Shown in pieces: positions 1 to 12,829 of a stretch of DNA of 64,000 bases. The first letter of the stretch is position 1, and each line of letters opens with the position of its first letter. This DNA comes from Egibacteraceae bacterium (GTDB lineage: Bacteria > Actinomycetota > Nitriliruptoria > Euzebyales > Egibacteraceae), in NCBI GenBank assembly GCA_035540635.1, contig DATLGH010000108.1, positions 1-64,000 on the forward strand, written 5' to 3'. Position numbers and translations under genes: made by a program. The notes beneath the pieces are model-generated. The model had not been told where the DNA came from and did not search any database. It saw only the letters and a program-made list of their open reading frames with translations.

Positions 1-135
1 TCCCCGCGTCAAGCGTCCACCCGGCCGCCCCCCCCGGCGGTTCCCCGGCGTCCACGAGGTCGCCTGCGTGGCTTGCGCGGGAAGTCGCGGCGGGCCGGGC
101 AGAATGGGCCTGGGAACCCCCCGACAGGAGCGTGA

Positions 136-2064
<1,929 letters not shown>

Positions 2065-2226
2065 CCTCCAGTTTGGTTCCGGGCACGATCCGATGGGTTG
2101 ATCGCCGCGCCGGCCGGGTGAGAACTCCCGCGCATCCGCAGGATCTCGAGGCGGTGGCTCCGCCGGGATTTCCAGACCGGCAACAGAAACCGTCAAAATT
2201 GAGGATGTTAGCGCTCTCCGGCAACC

Positions 2227-2240
2227 CCACAGTTGTGTGG
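2227..2240. promoter_or_regulatory. Short perfect palindrome upstream of the M48 protease gene
   Basis: CCACA-GTTG-TGTGG forms a perfect 5-bp inverted repeat about 45 nt before the proposed GTG start at 2287. The surrounding 222-nt gap between the two genes is noticeably less GC-rich. It could be a repressor operator or a weak hairpin. Only the symmetry is visible; no regulator is implied by the neighbours. Confidence 0.25.
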
Positions 2241-2286
2241 AACGCGGCACCTCTGGGCCGGTGCCGCCGCAGGATGGAGGCGGGTT

Positions 2287-4242
2287 GTGGTGGGGTCGAG
2301 GTCGGTCACGGGGCGGGCGGTGCTCTCACTTATTCTGCTCATGGGGTTCTACGTCCTGGCGGCAGGCGTGCTCACGGGGCTCTACGCGCTGAACGCGCTC
2401 GTGCTGACCGCAACTGGACGGCTGTACTTCGCGCTCGTCGCCTTCTCCATCCTCACCGCCCTCGCGGTCCTGCGGGGAGTGACCTCGGTTCTCCGCCGTG
2501 TGCCGGACGCGGAGGAGGGCGTCGCGGTCACCCGGCCGCAGCAGCCGGGCCTGTGGGCCCTCGTCGAGCAGGTCTCCGGGGAGATGGGCACCCGCGCGCC
2601 CGACGAGCTGCGGGTGACGAGCGACGTGAACGCCTACGTGTCGGAGGCGGGAGGTCTGCTCGGCCTGCGGCGCGGACGCCGGCGCATGGTCATCGGACTC
2701 GGCCTCCTCGACGTCCTGACCGTCGACGGCCTGCGATCGGTCGTCGCCCACGAGTTCGGCCACTACGCGGGAGGGGACACCCGGTTGGGCCCGCTCAACT
2801 ACCGGGCCGGCGCGTCGATGGGCCGCACCATCGCCCACCTCGGCAGCGACACCCTGCTCGGGAGGGTGTTCGCCGCCTACGCGGACCTGTACCTGCGGGT
2901 CAGCCTCGCCGTGCGACGCCGGCAGGAGCTCGGCGCGGACGCCGCGGCGGTGCGGGTGGGCGGCCGGTCCGCGCACATGCGCGCGCTCACCGACACGACC
3001 GCCGGTGGGGTCGCCTACGCCTACTTCGTCGACCGTTACCTCCGGCCGATTTGGGAGGCCGGGCGAGCTCCCCGTAACGTCCACGACGGCTTCCGACGGC
3101 TGTGGGCCGCCGTGAACGACCATCCTGAGCTGCTCGGCGCGATCGACGACGCCCTCGGGCGGGAGCCGCATCCCCTCGACTCGCATCCGCCGCTCTGCCA
3201 CCGGCTGGCCGGTGCCCGGTCGCTGCCCGACCGGCTGCGAGCACCCGAGGATGCCCCCGCACGCGCGGTGCTCGAAGGGGCGGAGCAGCTCGAGGAGGAG
3301 GTCTCCCGTGAGCTCTGCGCTCGTGCGGCAGGCGTGACCGCCGACCGTTGCCTCGAGTGGGACGAGGTCGCCGCCGTCGTCTACGGCCCCATGCTCGCCG
3401 GCCGTGCGCGCCACCTGCTCGACGCGGTCGCGCGGGTCGACGGCGGACCCGCGCCCGCGGACCTCGCCCGGCTCCTCGCCGTGCTCGAGAGCGACGCGGT
3501 CCTGCCGCTTGCGGTCGGCCTCGCCGGTGACCTCGACGGCGTGCCGGCCTGTGACCGGGGCGAGGTCCAGGCGGCGGTCCTCGCCGCCGGCGTTTATGCG
3601 GCGTTCGGGTCGGCACTCGTCGACGCGGGGGCCCGCTGGCACCTGTCCTGGTCGGGTCCCCTCACGGTGCAGGCCACCGACGCCCGCCCCCTCGACGTCG
3701 ACGGCGTGGTGCGCACCGCCCTCGACGAGCCCGAGCGGATGGCTGAGGTCCGCGCCACGCTCGCCGCTGAGGGCGTCGGGCTGTGGTGGGCGCCGCGCCA
3801 CCTCCCGCCGCAGCAGCCTCCCGCCGCGCCCGAGCTCGTCGGCGTCATCACCGACGTCGGCCACGACCGCAAGCGCGCGGACGCGCTGCTGCTCGACGAC
3901 GAGCTCGTCGTCGTGCGCGCCCGCTCGAGCGCCTGGGAGCGAATGTCGTCGGCCCTCGCGGCCAGCGCCGGGATGCGCCGCGGGGCCGCCACCGACGACC
4001 GTCTCGCGCGGCTGTTCGCGCGCCCGCTCGACGAGGCGGTCGCGGAGGACCCGCACAACCGGCGGCTGCGGTGGGACGACGTGGTCGCCGCCCGCGTGCG
4101 CCGGCGCCTGGGCGGGTGGCGCCTCGAGCTCGCGCTCGTGGACGGGCAGGGACTGCGACTCGACGCGACCTCCCTGTCGCCGCCGCGCCGGGCCGTCGCG
4201 GCGGCGCTCGGCGACCTGCTCGGCGACCGCTTCGTGCGCTGA
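2287..4242 (+). CDS. Membrane-bound M48-family zinc metalloprotease
   Basis: Predicted integral-membrane zinc endopeptidase of the M48 (HtpX/Ste24-like) family, 651 aa. Two hydrophobic segments lie near the N-terminus (about residues 10-35 and 45-65). The zinc motif HEFGH starts at His155, and a downstream ELGADAAAVR segment supplies the expected third ligand. The long C-terminal part after about residue 330 has no domain I recognise and exceeds the usual HtpX length of about 290 aa, so this is an extended family member. I chose GTG 2287 because GGAGG sits 6 nt upstream; an upstream in-frame GTG at 2233 would only add a tail without a ribosome site. It lies between the two topoisomerase genes, which is unusual; no functional link is evident. 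Confidence 0.85.
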   Translation: MVGSRSVTGRAVLSLILLMGFYVLAAGVLTGLYALNALVLTATGRLYFALVAFSILTALAVLRGVTSVLRRVPDAEEGVAVTRPQQPGLWALVEQVSGEMGTRAPDELRVTSDVNAYVSEAGGLLGLRRGRRRMVIGLGLLDVLTVDGLRSVVAHEFGHYAGGDTRLGPLNYRAGASMGRTIAHLGSDTLLGRVFAAYADLYLRVSLAVRRRQELGADAAAVRVGGRSAHMRALTDTTAGGVAYAYFVDRYLRPIWEAGRAPRNVHDGFRRLWAAVNDHPELLGAIDDALGREPHPLDSHPPLCHRLAGARSLPDRLRAPEDAPARAVLEGAEQLEEEVSRELCARAAGVTADRCLEWDEVAAVVYGPMLAGRARHLLDAVARVDGGPAPADLARLLAVLESDAVLPLAVGLAGDLDGVPACDRGEVQAAVLAAGVYAAFGSALVDAGARWHLSWSGPLTVQATDARPLDVDGVVRTALDEPERMAEVRATLAAEGVGLWWAPRHLPPQQPPAAPELVGVITDVGHDRKRADALLLDDELVVVRARSSAWERMSSALAASAGMRRGAATDDRLARLFARPLDEAVAEDPHNRRLRWDDVVAARVRRRLGGWRLELALVDGQGLRLDATSLSPPRRAVAAALGDLLGDRFVR

Positions 4243-4316
4243 AGGACCGCGCGGGGAGTGCCGTCCCGCCAGGCGCGGTAGGTTCCCGGGAGCCCCGACA
4301 CCGAAAGGACCCTCCC

Positions 4317-4748
4317 ATGCCGACCGACCGCCAGGCCACGACGATCTGGCAAGGCGACCTCGCCTCCGGGACCGGCCAGACGACGCTCGACACGACGAAC
4401 GTGGCCGGGCCCTTCGAGGTGTCGTGGCCCTCGCGCGCCGAGGAGCCGAAGGGCCGCACGAGCCCCGAGGAGCTGCTGGCCGCCGCGCACTCCGCCTGCT
4501 TCTCCATGGCCCTGTCCAAGGAGCTCGCCGACATGGGCAACCCGCCGGAGCGCCTGGAGACCTCGGCGGTCGTGACGTTTGTTCCCGGCACCGGGGTGAC
4601 GGCGAGCAGGATCACCGTCAGGGGCACCGTGCCGGGTCTCGACACGGACGGGTTCACCCGCGCGGCGGAGGCCGCGAAGACCGGCTGCCCCATCTCGGGG
4701 GCGTTGGCCGGCAACGTCGACATCACCCTCGACGCGCAGCTCGCCTGA
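4317..4748 (+). CDS. OsmC/Ohr-family peroxidase
   Basis: Thiol peroxidase of the OsmC family, 143 aa, which reduces organic or inorganic hydroperoxides in the cytoplasm. The two redox cysteines are visible: Cys61 in AAAHSACFSM and Cys124 in KTGCPIS, at the usual spacing for OsmC. SPEELLAAAHSACF is typical of the OsmC rather than the Ohr branch. ATG 4317 follows GAAAGGACC at a good distance. It sits downstream of the M48 gene with a short gap and about 60 nt before the ParC-type gene. Full length, no oddities. Confidence 0.92.
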   Translation: MPTDRQATTIWQGDLASGTGQTTLDTTNVAGPFEVSWPSRAEEPKGRTSPEELLAAAHSACFSMALSKELADMGNPPERLETSAVVTFVPGTGVTASRITVRGTVPGLDTDGFTRAAEAAKTGCPISGALAGNVDITLDAQLA

Positions 4749-4811
4749 TCCCGCCGTCGGCCGTGGGGTGACATCCGTGGAAGGCCTCCCTCGGCGATGC
4801 AGAATGCGCCC

Positions 4812-7202
4812 ATGAGCAACCAGCCGAGCCTTCTGGAGTCGGGCGGCACGGTCGTTGACGTCGACATCGCCGACCGCATGGAGGCGTCGTTCCTCGACTA
4901 CTCCATGTCGGTCATCGTCGGTCGTGCCCTGCCCGACGTGCGTGACGGACTGAAGCCGGTGCAGCGCCGCATCCTGTTCGCCATGTGGGAGGCGGGGCTG
5001 CGCCCGGAGCGGCCCTACCGCAAGTGCGCGTCCGCCGTCGGCGACGTCATGAAGAAGTACCACCCCCACGGCGACGCGTCGATCTACGAGGCGCTCGTGC
5101 GGATGGCCCAGGACTTCTCGTTCCGGGAGCCGCTCGTGGACGGGCACGGCAACTTCGGCTCCATCGACGGCGACGGTGCAGCGGCGATGCGCTACACCGA
5201 GGCGCGTCTGTCCCCGATCGCGATGGAGCTCCTCGCCGGCATCGACGAGGACACGGTCGACTTCGTACCCAACTACGACGGCTACGAGCAGGAGCCGGTC
5301 GTCCTGCCCGCCCGCTTCCCGAACCTTCTCGTCAACGGGGCGAGTGGCATCGCCGTCGGGATGGCCACCTCCATACCGCCGCACCACCTCGGCGAGACGA
5401 TCAACGCGTGCCTGCATCTGGTCAGGCGGCCTGACGCCACCGTCGACGAGCTCATGGAGATCGTGCCCGCGCCGGACTTCCCCACCGGCGCCCGCATCCT
5501 CGACACCCCCGGCATCCGCGACGCCTATCTCACCGGCCGCGGTGCCATCACGATGGAGGCCGTCGCCACGACGGAGACGCGCTCGGGCGGGCTGCCCCGC
5601 ATCGTCGTCACCGAGATCCCCTACCAGGTGAACAAGGCGGCGTTGCTCGAGCGCGTCGCCGACCTCGTCAAGGACAAGAAGCTCGAGGCCATCCGGGACC
5701 TGCGCGACGAGTCGAGCCGCGACGGCATGCGGGTCGTCATCGAGCTGAAGCGCGGCGAGCAGCCGGCCCACGTCCTCGACCGGCTCTACAAGCTCACCGA
5801 CCTGCGGACGAACTTCAACGTGAACCTCGTCGCCCTCGTCGACGGCCAGCCCCGCACCATCGGGCTGCGCGAGTGCCTGGTCGCCTACCTCGTTCACCAG
5901 CGGCAGGTGCTCACCCGCCGCACGACGCACCGCCGCGACAAGGCGGCCGCCCGCGCCCACGTGCTCGAGGGTCTGCTCGCCGCCCTCGACCACCTCGACG
6001 AGGTCATAGCCCTGATCCGCGCGGCCGACACCGTCGAGGACGCCCGCGCCCAGCTCGTCGAGCGCTACGCGCTGACCGAGACGCAGGCCAACGCGATCCT
6101 CGACATGCAGCTGCGGCGCCTGGCGGCGCTGGAACGCCGCAAGATCGCCGACGAGCACCGTGAACTCGTCGCGCTCGTCGCCGAGCTCGACGCCATCCTC
6201 GCCGACCCCGCGAAGCTCGACGGCCTGCTGACCGGCGAGCTGCGGGCTCTCCGAGACCGGCACGTCAACCCGCGGCGCAGCCGGCTCGTTGCGCCCGGCA
6301 CCGCCGAGGACGACGCGCTCGCCGACGCCGCCCTGCCCGAGCTCGCCGCGCAGGAGGTGACCGTCTACGTCACGGCCGGCGGCTACCTCAAGTCGGTCGG
6401 CCGCCGCCGCACGACCAAGCCCCACACCCACCCGAGGGACCCGCTCGCCGCGGTCGTGCGCGCGACCACCGACGACACGCTGCTGCTCGTGGACGCCGAC
6501 GGCAACGGCTACCGCGTCTCGGTCGGCGACGTGCCCGTCACCACCATGCGTCAGCGGGGCGCGACCGTGGCGCAGCTGCTTGGGGACGGCGCCGCCGCGC
6601 CCCTCGTCGGGGCGATCCGCCTCGACGACGCGGACACGGTCGTGACCGTGTCCGCCGGTGGGCTCGTCAAGCGCAGCGCGGCCGGCGAGTACGAGGGACG
6701 GACCCGGTCGATGGTCGCTGCTGGTGTCCGCGACGACGACGCGCTCGTGTGGCTCGGAGCCTGCCGGGACGACGACCACCTGCTGCTCGCCCACGACGGG
6801 GGGCAGGTGATCCGCTTCCCCGCCGCGGACGTCCGCACGACCGGGCGGGCCGCGCAGGGCGTCGCGGGCATCGCCGTGCCCGAGGACGCCCGGGTCGTGG
6901 CCGCCTCGGTCGCGCCCGACGGTGACGACGGTGACCGCGAGGTGGTGACCGTGGCAGCCGACGGCAGCGCGAAGCGAGCGCCCCTCGCCGAGTACCCCCT
7001 GCAGGGCCGGGGCGGGAAGGGGGTGCAGACGGGGGTCGTGCCGCTCGCGTGGTGCGGGGCGGCCGCCGACCTGCACGTGCTCACCGCGGCGGAGCCGGCC
7101 GTGCTGCGGCCGGCCGACGTCCAACCCGGCCGGCGCGCGGGACCGGGGTTCCCGGCGACCGGTCCCGTCACCGGTCAGGTCGTGGCCGAGCGGACCGAGT
7201 GA
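4812..7202 (+). CDS. parC: Type IIA DNA topoisomerase subunit A (ParC/GyrA type)
   Basis: DNA-cleaving and religating subunit, 796 aa, partner of the subunit at 145. The winged-helix region includes [16 protein letters not shown] and [14 protein letters not shown]. The catalytic tyrosine is Tyr128 in [12 protein letters not shown], which forms the 5'-phosphotyrosyl link to DNA. A coiled-coil/tower region follows, and the C-terminal 300 residues show the repeating beta-propeller pattern of the DNA-wrapping domain. The exact GyrA box (QRRGGKG) is not seen, but [12 protein letters not shown] near the end is similar, so GyrA and ParC cannot be fully separated by eye. ATG 4812 was chosen over ATG 4797 because the family normally starts shortly before the [14 protein letters not shown] motif; both are possible. 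Confidence 0.92.
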   Translation: MSNQPSLLESGGTVVDVDIADRMEASFLDYSMSVIVGRALPDVRDGLKPVQRRILFAMWEAGLRPERPYRKCASAVGDVMKKYHPHGDASIYEALVRMAQDFSFREPLVDGHGNFGSIDGDGAAAMRYTEARLSPIAMELLAGIDEDTVDFVPNYDGYEQEPVVLPARFPNLLVNGASGIAVGMATSIPPHHLGETINACLHLVRRPDATVDELMEIVPAPDFPTGARILDTPGIRDAYLTGRGAITMEAVATTETRSGGLPRIVVTEIPYQVNKAALLERVADLVKDKKLEAIRDLRDESSRDGMRVVIELKRGEQPAHVLDRLYKLTDLRTNFNVNLVALVDGQPRTIGLRECLVAYLVHQRQVLTRRTTHRRDKAAARAHVLEGLLAALDHLDEVIALIRAADTVEDARAQLVERYALTETQANAILDMQLRRLAALERRKIADEHRELVALVAELDAILADPAKLDGLLTGELRALRDRHVNPRRSRLVAPGTAEDDALADAALPELAAQEVTVYVTAGGYLKSVGRRRTTKPHTHPRDPLAAVVRATTDDTLLLVDADGNGYRVSVGDVPVTTMRQRGATVAQLLGDGAAAPLVGAIRLDDADTVVTVSAGGLVKRSAAGEYEGRTRSMVAAGVRDDDALVWLGACRDDDHLLLAHDGGQVIRFPAADVRTTGRAAQGVAGIAVPEDARVVAASVAPDGDDGDREVVTVAADGSAKRAPLAEYPLQGRGGKGVQTGVVPLAWCGAAADLHVLTAAEPAVLRPADVQPGRRAGPGFPATGPVTGQVVAERTE

Positions 7203-7261
7203 TTGCGCTCGTCGCGAAGGGGTATCCGGACCACAGGAAACCGACGACTCAGGAGGTTTGC

Positions 7262-7576
7262 GTGTCAGAGCACGAGTTCCAACCGCACGAGCACGACGCT
7301 GTCGTGCACAGCCACCCCCATTACCACGTCACCCACAACTGGAGCGATCAGGCGCAGACGTTCATGCACCTGAGCTCCCAGCACGAGCACGAGCACGACC
7401 ACGCCGCCATCGATCACGCGCACTTCCCGCACCAGGACTTCGACAAGGAGCACCCGCAGGAAGCGCACGACCACGACCACGACGAGCCGGTGAAGGAGCG
7501 AGCCCCCGCGAAGGCGGCCGCCAAGAAGGCAACCGCGAAGAAGACCGCGAAGAAGGCCGCCGCGAAGAAGGTCTGA
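7262..7576 (+). CDS. His-rich protein with a Lys/Ala-rich C-terminal tail
   Basis: Small soluble protein of 104 aa with no enzyme motif. Residues 1 to about 75 are extraordinarily rich in His, with clusters such as HSHPHYHVTHN, HEHEHDH and HDHDHDE interspersed with acidic residues and a central FMHLSSQ segment. The last about 25 residues are KAAAKKATAKKTAKKAAAKK-like, resembling the tails of bacterial histone H1-like proteins. The His clusters suggest binding of Zn, Ni, Cu or Co, and the tail suggests nucleic-acid or polyanion binding; both are inference from composition. A strong AGGAGG (7251-7256) lies 5 nt before GTG 7262, so translation is well supported. I have an impression of similar His-rich hypothetical proteins in other actinobacteria but cannot name a family. 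Confidence 0.75.
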   Translation: MSEHEFQPHEHDAVVHSHPHYHVTHNWSDQAQTFMHLSSQHEHEHDHAAIDHAHFPHQDFDKEHPQEAHDHDHDEPVKERAPAKAAAKKATAKKTAKKAAAKKV

Positions 7577-7598
7577 ACCGGCACGGGCGCGGGTCGCG

Positions 7599-7709
7599 AT
7601 GGAAGGTGAGGAGTGGGGGACCCGCGCCGGGTTCCTGCCCGCCGCGGGCATCGCCCTGTCGTTCTCGCGCTGGCCGTCCACGTTCGCCGACGCGGAGCCC
7701 CGGTCGTGA
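7599..7709 (+). pseudogene. Collapsed NSS-family transporter gene (N-terminal stub)
   Basis: A 36-codon reading frame starts with MEGEEWGTRAGFLPAAG, which matches the extreme N-terminus of sodium-dependent NSS transporters (typically xxWGTRxGFxLAAxGSAIGLGNxWRFPY). The similarity then stops and the frame ends with ADAEPRS and a TGA. That TGA overlaps the GTG start of the next small gene in a GTGA arrangement. Full-length NSS proteins have 450-600 residues, so well over 1 kb appears to have been deleted in frame while both ends of the operon survived. I base this on motif memory and on the retained small subunit. The alternative, a genuine micropeptide, is less likely. Confidence 0.55.
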
Positions 7710-7810
7710 GCCCGGCGGCCATCGTCGTCATGCTCGTCGCCATGGTGGCGATCTGGGGCGCGCTGGCGGCCAGCGTCGCTTGGGCCGTCCGCGGGGAGCG
7801 CCGCCGGTAG
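7706..7810 (+). CDS. MetS-like small subunit of an NSS transporter (orphan)
   Basis: A 34-residue single-span membrane protein: short N-terminus, hydrophobic helix with AIVVMLVAMVAIWGALAAS, basic tail RGERRR. Length and pattern (MS-P-A-A-I-V-V-M, then a W-G-x-L-x-A-S core) fit the MetS small subunit that accompanies the NSS methionine/alanine importer MetP in actinobacteria. Its GTG start overlaps the stop of the transporter stub by 4 nt, the normal coupled arrangement. Its large partner is reduced to a stub here, so the protein is probably functionless or serves a transporter encoded elsewhere. Confidence 0.6.
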   Translation: MSPAAIVVMLVAMVAIWGALAASVAWAVRGERRR

Positions 7811-7812
7811 CC

Positions 7813-8439
7813 GTGGACCTCGCCGAGGTCGTCCGCCGCCGCCGGATGGTGCGCCGCTACCGCCCCGACCCGGTCGAACCGGCCGCCCTGACAAGGATCC
7901 TCGACACCGCCCGCCGGGCGCCGAGCGCCGGCTTCTCCCAGGGCCAGCACTTCGTCGTGGTCACCGACCCCGGTGACCGCGCGCGGCTTGCGGCGGTGTG
8001 CGGCGAGCCGGCCTACGCCGCCGCGGGCTTCGAGCCGTGGTTGTCGAGCGCGCCGGTGCACGTCGTCCCGTGCGTTCGTCGGGCCGAGTACCTCGCGCGC
8101 TACCGGGCACCGGACAAGGCCTCCTCGACGCCTCCGGACGAGTGGCGGGTGCCGTTCTGGTGGGTCGACGCCGGCGCGGCGCTCATGCTCCTGCTCCTGG
8201 CTGCGGTGGACGAGGGGCTCGGCGCGGGGCTGCTCGCCGTCGACGACGTCGCGGGCGTTCGCGCCCTGCTCGCGCTCCCGGCCGACGTCGAACCCCTCGG
8301 CGTGGTCACAATCGGCCATCCCGCACCCGACCGGCGCTCCCGCTCGCTCGACCGCGGCCGCCGGCCCCTCGACGAGGTGGTGCACGACGGTCGCTGGCGC
8401 TCCGGGCGCGACGAAGACGCCGGCGGCCGAGGGTGCTAG
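7813..8439 (+). CDS. Nitroreductase-family FMN-dependent oxidoreductase
   Basis: Predicted NAD(P)H-dependent flavin oxidoreductase of the nitroreductase superfamily, 208 aa. The N-terminus has the family signature VVRRRRMVRRYRPDPV followed by RRAPSAGFSQGQHFVV, where Arg and Ser contact the FMN phosphate. Near the middle FWWVDAGAALMLLLLAAVDEGLGAG matches the segment that packs over the flavin, and LGVVTIGHP precedes the C-terminal FMN-binding basic stretch. GTG 7813 begins 2 nt after the MetS-like stop codon, so it is probably co-transcribed with it. Substrate unknown. Confidence 0.85.
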   Translation: MDLAEVVRRRRMVRRYRPDPVEPAALTRILDTARRAPSAGFSQGQHFVVVTDPGDRARLAAVCGEPAYAAAGFEPWLSSAPVHVVPCVRRAEYLARYRAPDKASSTPPDEWRVPFWWVDAGAALMLLLLAAVDEGLGAGLLAVDDVAGVRALLALPADVEPLGVVTIGHPAPDRRSRSLDRGRRPLDEVVHDGRWRSGRDEDAGGRGC

Positions 8440-8476
8440 ACAGGAAGGAGGACCCCCCGCGAGCCAGAGGAGCGCC

Positions 8477-9079
8477 ATGACGTCCGACCCGCAGGGCGTC
8501 GACTACGACGAGCGCACCGCCCTCGTCGTCGTCGACGTGCAGAACGACTTCGCCGATGCGAACGGCAGCCTCTACGTGCAGGGCGGGGAGGAGGTCGTGG
8601 CCGCGGCCAACCGCGAGATCGCACGCGCCCGGAGCGCGGGAGCGCTCGTCGTCTACACGCAGGACTGGCACCCGGAGACGACCCCGCACTTCGCGAAGGA
8701 CGGTGGGGTGTGGCCCACCCACTGCGTCCAGGACACGTGGGGGGCGGCGTTGCACCCCGGCCTCCGCGTCGAGGGCCCGGTCATCCTGAAGGGCGTCGAC
8801 GGTCAGGACGGCTACTCCGGCTTCTCCGTCCGCGACCCGCAAAGCGGCGAGCAGCAGCCGACCGCGCTCGAGCAGATCCTGCGCGACCACGGGATCGAAC
8901 GCGTCGTCGTCGTGGGGCTCGCGCAGGACGTCTGCGTCAAGGAGACCGCGCTGGACGCCCGCAGGCTCGGGTTCGACACCGTCGTGGTGCGCGACGCCAC
9001 CGCGGCGGTCAACCTCCAGCCGGACGACGAGCAGCGCGCCTACGAGGCGATGAAGGACGCGGGCGCCGCCATCCGCTGA
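8477..9079 (+). CDS. pncA: Nicotinamidase/isochorismatase-family amidohydrolase
   Basis: Cysteine hydrolase of 200 aa, most likely nicotinamidase, which converts nicotinamide to nicotinate in NAD salvage. The triad is visible: Asp20 in VVVDVQNDF, Lys in VILKGVD, and Cys in GLAQDVCVKETA. The metal-site pattern DWHPETTPHF with the following WPTHCVQDTWGA is characteristic of nicotinamidases rather than generic isochorismatases. The start ATG 8477 follows an AGAGGAG site. The preceding nitroreductase lies 37 nt upstream on the same strand. It converges with the transaldolase gene 43 nt downstream. Confidence 0.85.
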   Translation: MTSDPQGVDYDERTALVVVDVQNDFADANGSLYVQGGEEVVAAANREIARARSAGALVVYTQDWHPETTPHFAKDGGVWPTHCVQDTWGAALHPGLRVEGPVILKGVDGQDGYSGFSVRDPQSGEQQPTALEQILRDHGIERVVVVGLAQDVCVKETALDARRLGFDTVVVRDATAAVNLQPDDEQRAYEAMKDAGAAIR

Positions 9080-9122
9080 AGGCCGCCACGCCGCCCTGGG
9101 ACCCCGGTCCGCGTCCCCGACC

Positions 9123-10196
9123 TCAGGCGACGTGGCGGGCGACGGTGGCGACGGCCGACTCGAACGAGGCGACGAACTTCTCGACGCCCTCGGCCTCGAG
9201 CTCCTTCGTGATCTGCTCGAGGTCGACGCCCTGATCGGCGAGGCGATGCAGCTGGTGGCGGGCTTCCCCGCCCGCGCCGGACAGCCGGTCCTCCACGGTG
9301 CCGTGGTCGCGGAACGCGTCGAGCGTCGACTCCGGCATGGTGTTCACCGTGTCGGGTCCGGCGAGCTCGTCGACGTAGAGGGTGTCGGGCAGGTCGGGGT
9401 TCTTCGTCGACGTCGACGCCCAGAGCGGTCGCTGCACCCGGGCCCCCGCTTCGGCGAGGTCGGCGAAGTCCGCGCCGCCGAAGATGCGCTGGAACGACTC
9501 GTAGGCGACCCGGGCGTTGGCGATGCCCGCGGTGGCGAGCACGGCGTGCGTGCCCCCGAGGCGCTCGTCGACCTTCGTGTCGACGCGGCTGACGAAGAAG
9601 GACGCGACGCTCGCGACGTCGGGCGGCGCGCCGGCCTCGGCCCGGGCCCGCAGGCCGGCGAGGTAGGCCTCCGCGACGGCTTCGTAGCGGGTCACGTCGA
9701 AGAGCAGGGTGACGTTGACGTTCACCCCCTCGGCGATGAGGCGGGTGATGGCGGGCAGGGCCGGCTCGGTGCCGGGAACCTTCACCATGAGGTTGGGGCG
9801 GTCGAGCTCCCGGAAGAGCACAAGGGCCTCGCTGACGGTCTCCTCGGTGTCGAACGCCTTCGAGGGGTCGACCTCGATGGAGACGAAGCCGTGCCCGCCG
9901 TCCGACTCCCGGTAGCGCGGCAGGAACAGGTCGCAGGCCGCGACCACGTCGGCCTTGATGAGCGCCCACAGCGCCTCATGCGGGTCGCTGCCCGAAAGCT
10001 CGCGCAGCTGCGCGGCATAGGCGTCGTCGGAGGCGATCGCCTGCTCGAAGATCGTCGGGTTGCTCGTGAGGCCGTCGATGTCACCCGCCGCCACGAGCCG
10101 GCTGATGGAGCCCTGCGGACCGAGCGCCGAGCGCCGGATGGAGTCCAGCCAGACCGACTGGCCGAGCGCGCGCAGGCGGCGGAGGGTGTCGGACAC
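9123..10196 (-). CDS. tal: Transaldolase
   Basis: Transaldolase of 357 aa, which transfers a dihydroxyacetone unit between sugar phosphates in the non-oxidative pentose phosphate pathway. Recognisable segments are SVWLDSIRR and GLTSNPTIFEQAI near the N-terminus, the Schiff-base lysine in NLMVKVPGTEPALPAI, VNVTLLFDVTRYEAVAEAYLAGL, FFVSRVDTKVDE, and RPLWASTSTKNPDLPDTLYV. The length matches the long actinobacterial type. The start is GTG with its first base at 10196, only 5 nt after the transketolase stop, so the two are translated from one message. Longer upstream reading in this frame lies inside the transketolase gene and is a shadow. Confidence 0.95.
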   Translation of the reverse strand: MSDTLRRLRALGQSVWLDSIRRSALGPQGSISRLVAAGDIDGLTSNPTIFEQAIASDDAYAAQLRELSGSDPHEALWALIKADVVAACDLFLPRYRESDGGHGFVSIEVDPSKAFDTEETVSEALVLFRELDRPNLMVKVPGTEPALPAITRLIAEGVNVNVTLLFDVTRYEAVAEAYLAGLRARAEAGAPPDVASVASFFVSRVDTKVDERLGGTHAVLATAGIANARVAYESFQRIFGGADFADLAEAGARVQRPLWASTSTKNPDLPDTLYVDELAGPDTVNTMPESTLDAFRDHGTVEDRLSGAGGEARHQLHRLADQGVDLEQITKELEAEGVEKFVASFESAVATVARHVA

Positions 10197-10201
10197 CGCG
10201 A

Positions 10202-12199
<1,998 letters not shown>

Positions 12200-12275
12200 T
12201 GCGCTGTCCTTGTCGTCGGGAACTGCGGTCAGACTAGACGGCCCCGGCGGAGTTCCGGTAACCGGAGGCGTGCCC

Positions 12276-12653
12276 CTACACCGCGGGAAGCCCCTCGATC
12301 CTGCGCCGGCCCATGAAACCCAGCTCGGCCGGGTGGTACCACGCGAGTTCGGCTTCGCCCTCCAGCCAGCACAGGAGGACCTGCCGGCCCTCGGCGAGGG
12401 CCGGGAAGTCGATGAGCAACGGCGCGACCCCCTTCACCTGGATGCCTTGCTCGCGGAACCATTCGATCTCCTCATGTACCCGCGCCTCGAGGCTCTTAGC
12501 CTCGGCGATCCCACCGACGGCGGCGGGGTTGCCCGCGCGCAGGGCCGCACCCGCCTCGGCGAAGTCCGCCCGGAGCACGATGTAGGCGGCCGCGCGCCGC
12601 TGGACCTCGGGCATGAGCGCGCGCGCCTCGGTGAGGGTGAACAGCCGTCCCAT
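12276..12653 (-). CDS. DUF2203 family protein
   Basis: Protein of 125 aa of unknown function. It begins FTLTEARALMPEVQRRA, the hallmark of DUF2203, and contains VKGVAPLLIDFPA and VLLCWLEGEAELAWYHP, which match the conserved C-terminal half of that family. ATG at 12651-12653 was chosen because the family starts directly before this motif; in-frame sequence upstream is Pro/Gly-rich shadow. The gene is divergent from the heme A synthase gene and sits upstream of the tkt-tal pair on the same strand. Confidence 0.85.
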   Translation of the reverse strand: MGRLFTLTEARALMPEVQRRAAAYIVLRADFAEAGAALRAGNPAAVGGIAEAKSLEARVHEEIEWFREQGIQVKGVAPLLIDFPALAEGRQVLLCWLEGEAELAWYHPAELGFMGRRRIEGLPAV

Positions 12654-12713
12654 ACCAGCAGTATCGGCGTCGACGCCCGGCGCCACCACCGGCTTCGTCC
12701 CCCGCCGGCCGCC

Positions 12714-12722
12714 CGTTACACT
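12714..12722 (+). promoter_or_regulatory. Possible -10 element for the ctaA operon
   Basis: The divergent gap between the DUF2203 gene and ctaA contains CGTTACACT with a TACACT hexamer, one of the few A/T-rich words in the 176 nt. It would place a transcript start about 100 nt before ctaA. No convincing -35 is seen. Weak evidence. Confidence 0.25.
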
Positions 12723-12829
12723 GGCGCCCGACCGCACCGCGTCGCCCGCACCACCTCCGGGTCCGCCATGACGGGCGACCCGGGTCTTCCGGTGGCGCGG
12801 CGGCCGCCCCGCACGTGCCGAGGAGCTCA

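Noticed and set aside
3594-7124. Very long open frame on the minus strand opposite the ParC-type gene (over 1100 codons)
   Set aside because: It mirrors the third-position GC bias of the real gene, has low-complexity Arg/Gly/Val/Asp composition and no recognisable domain.
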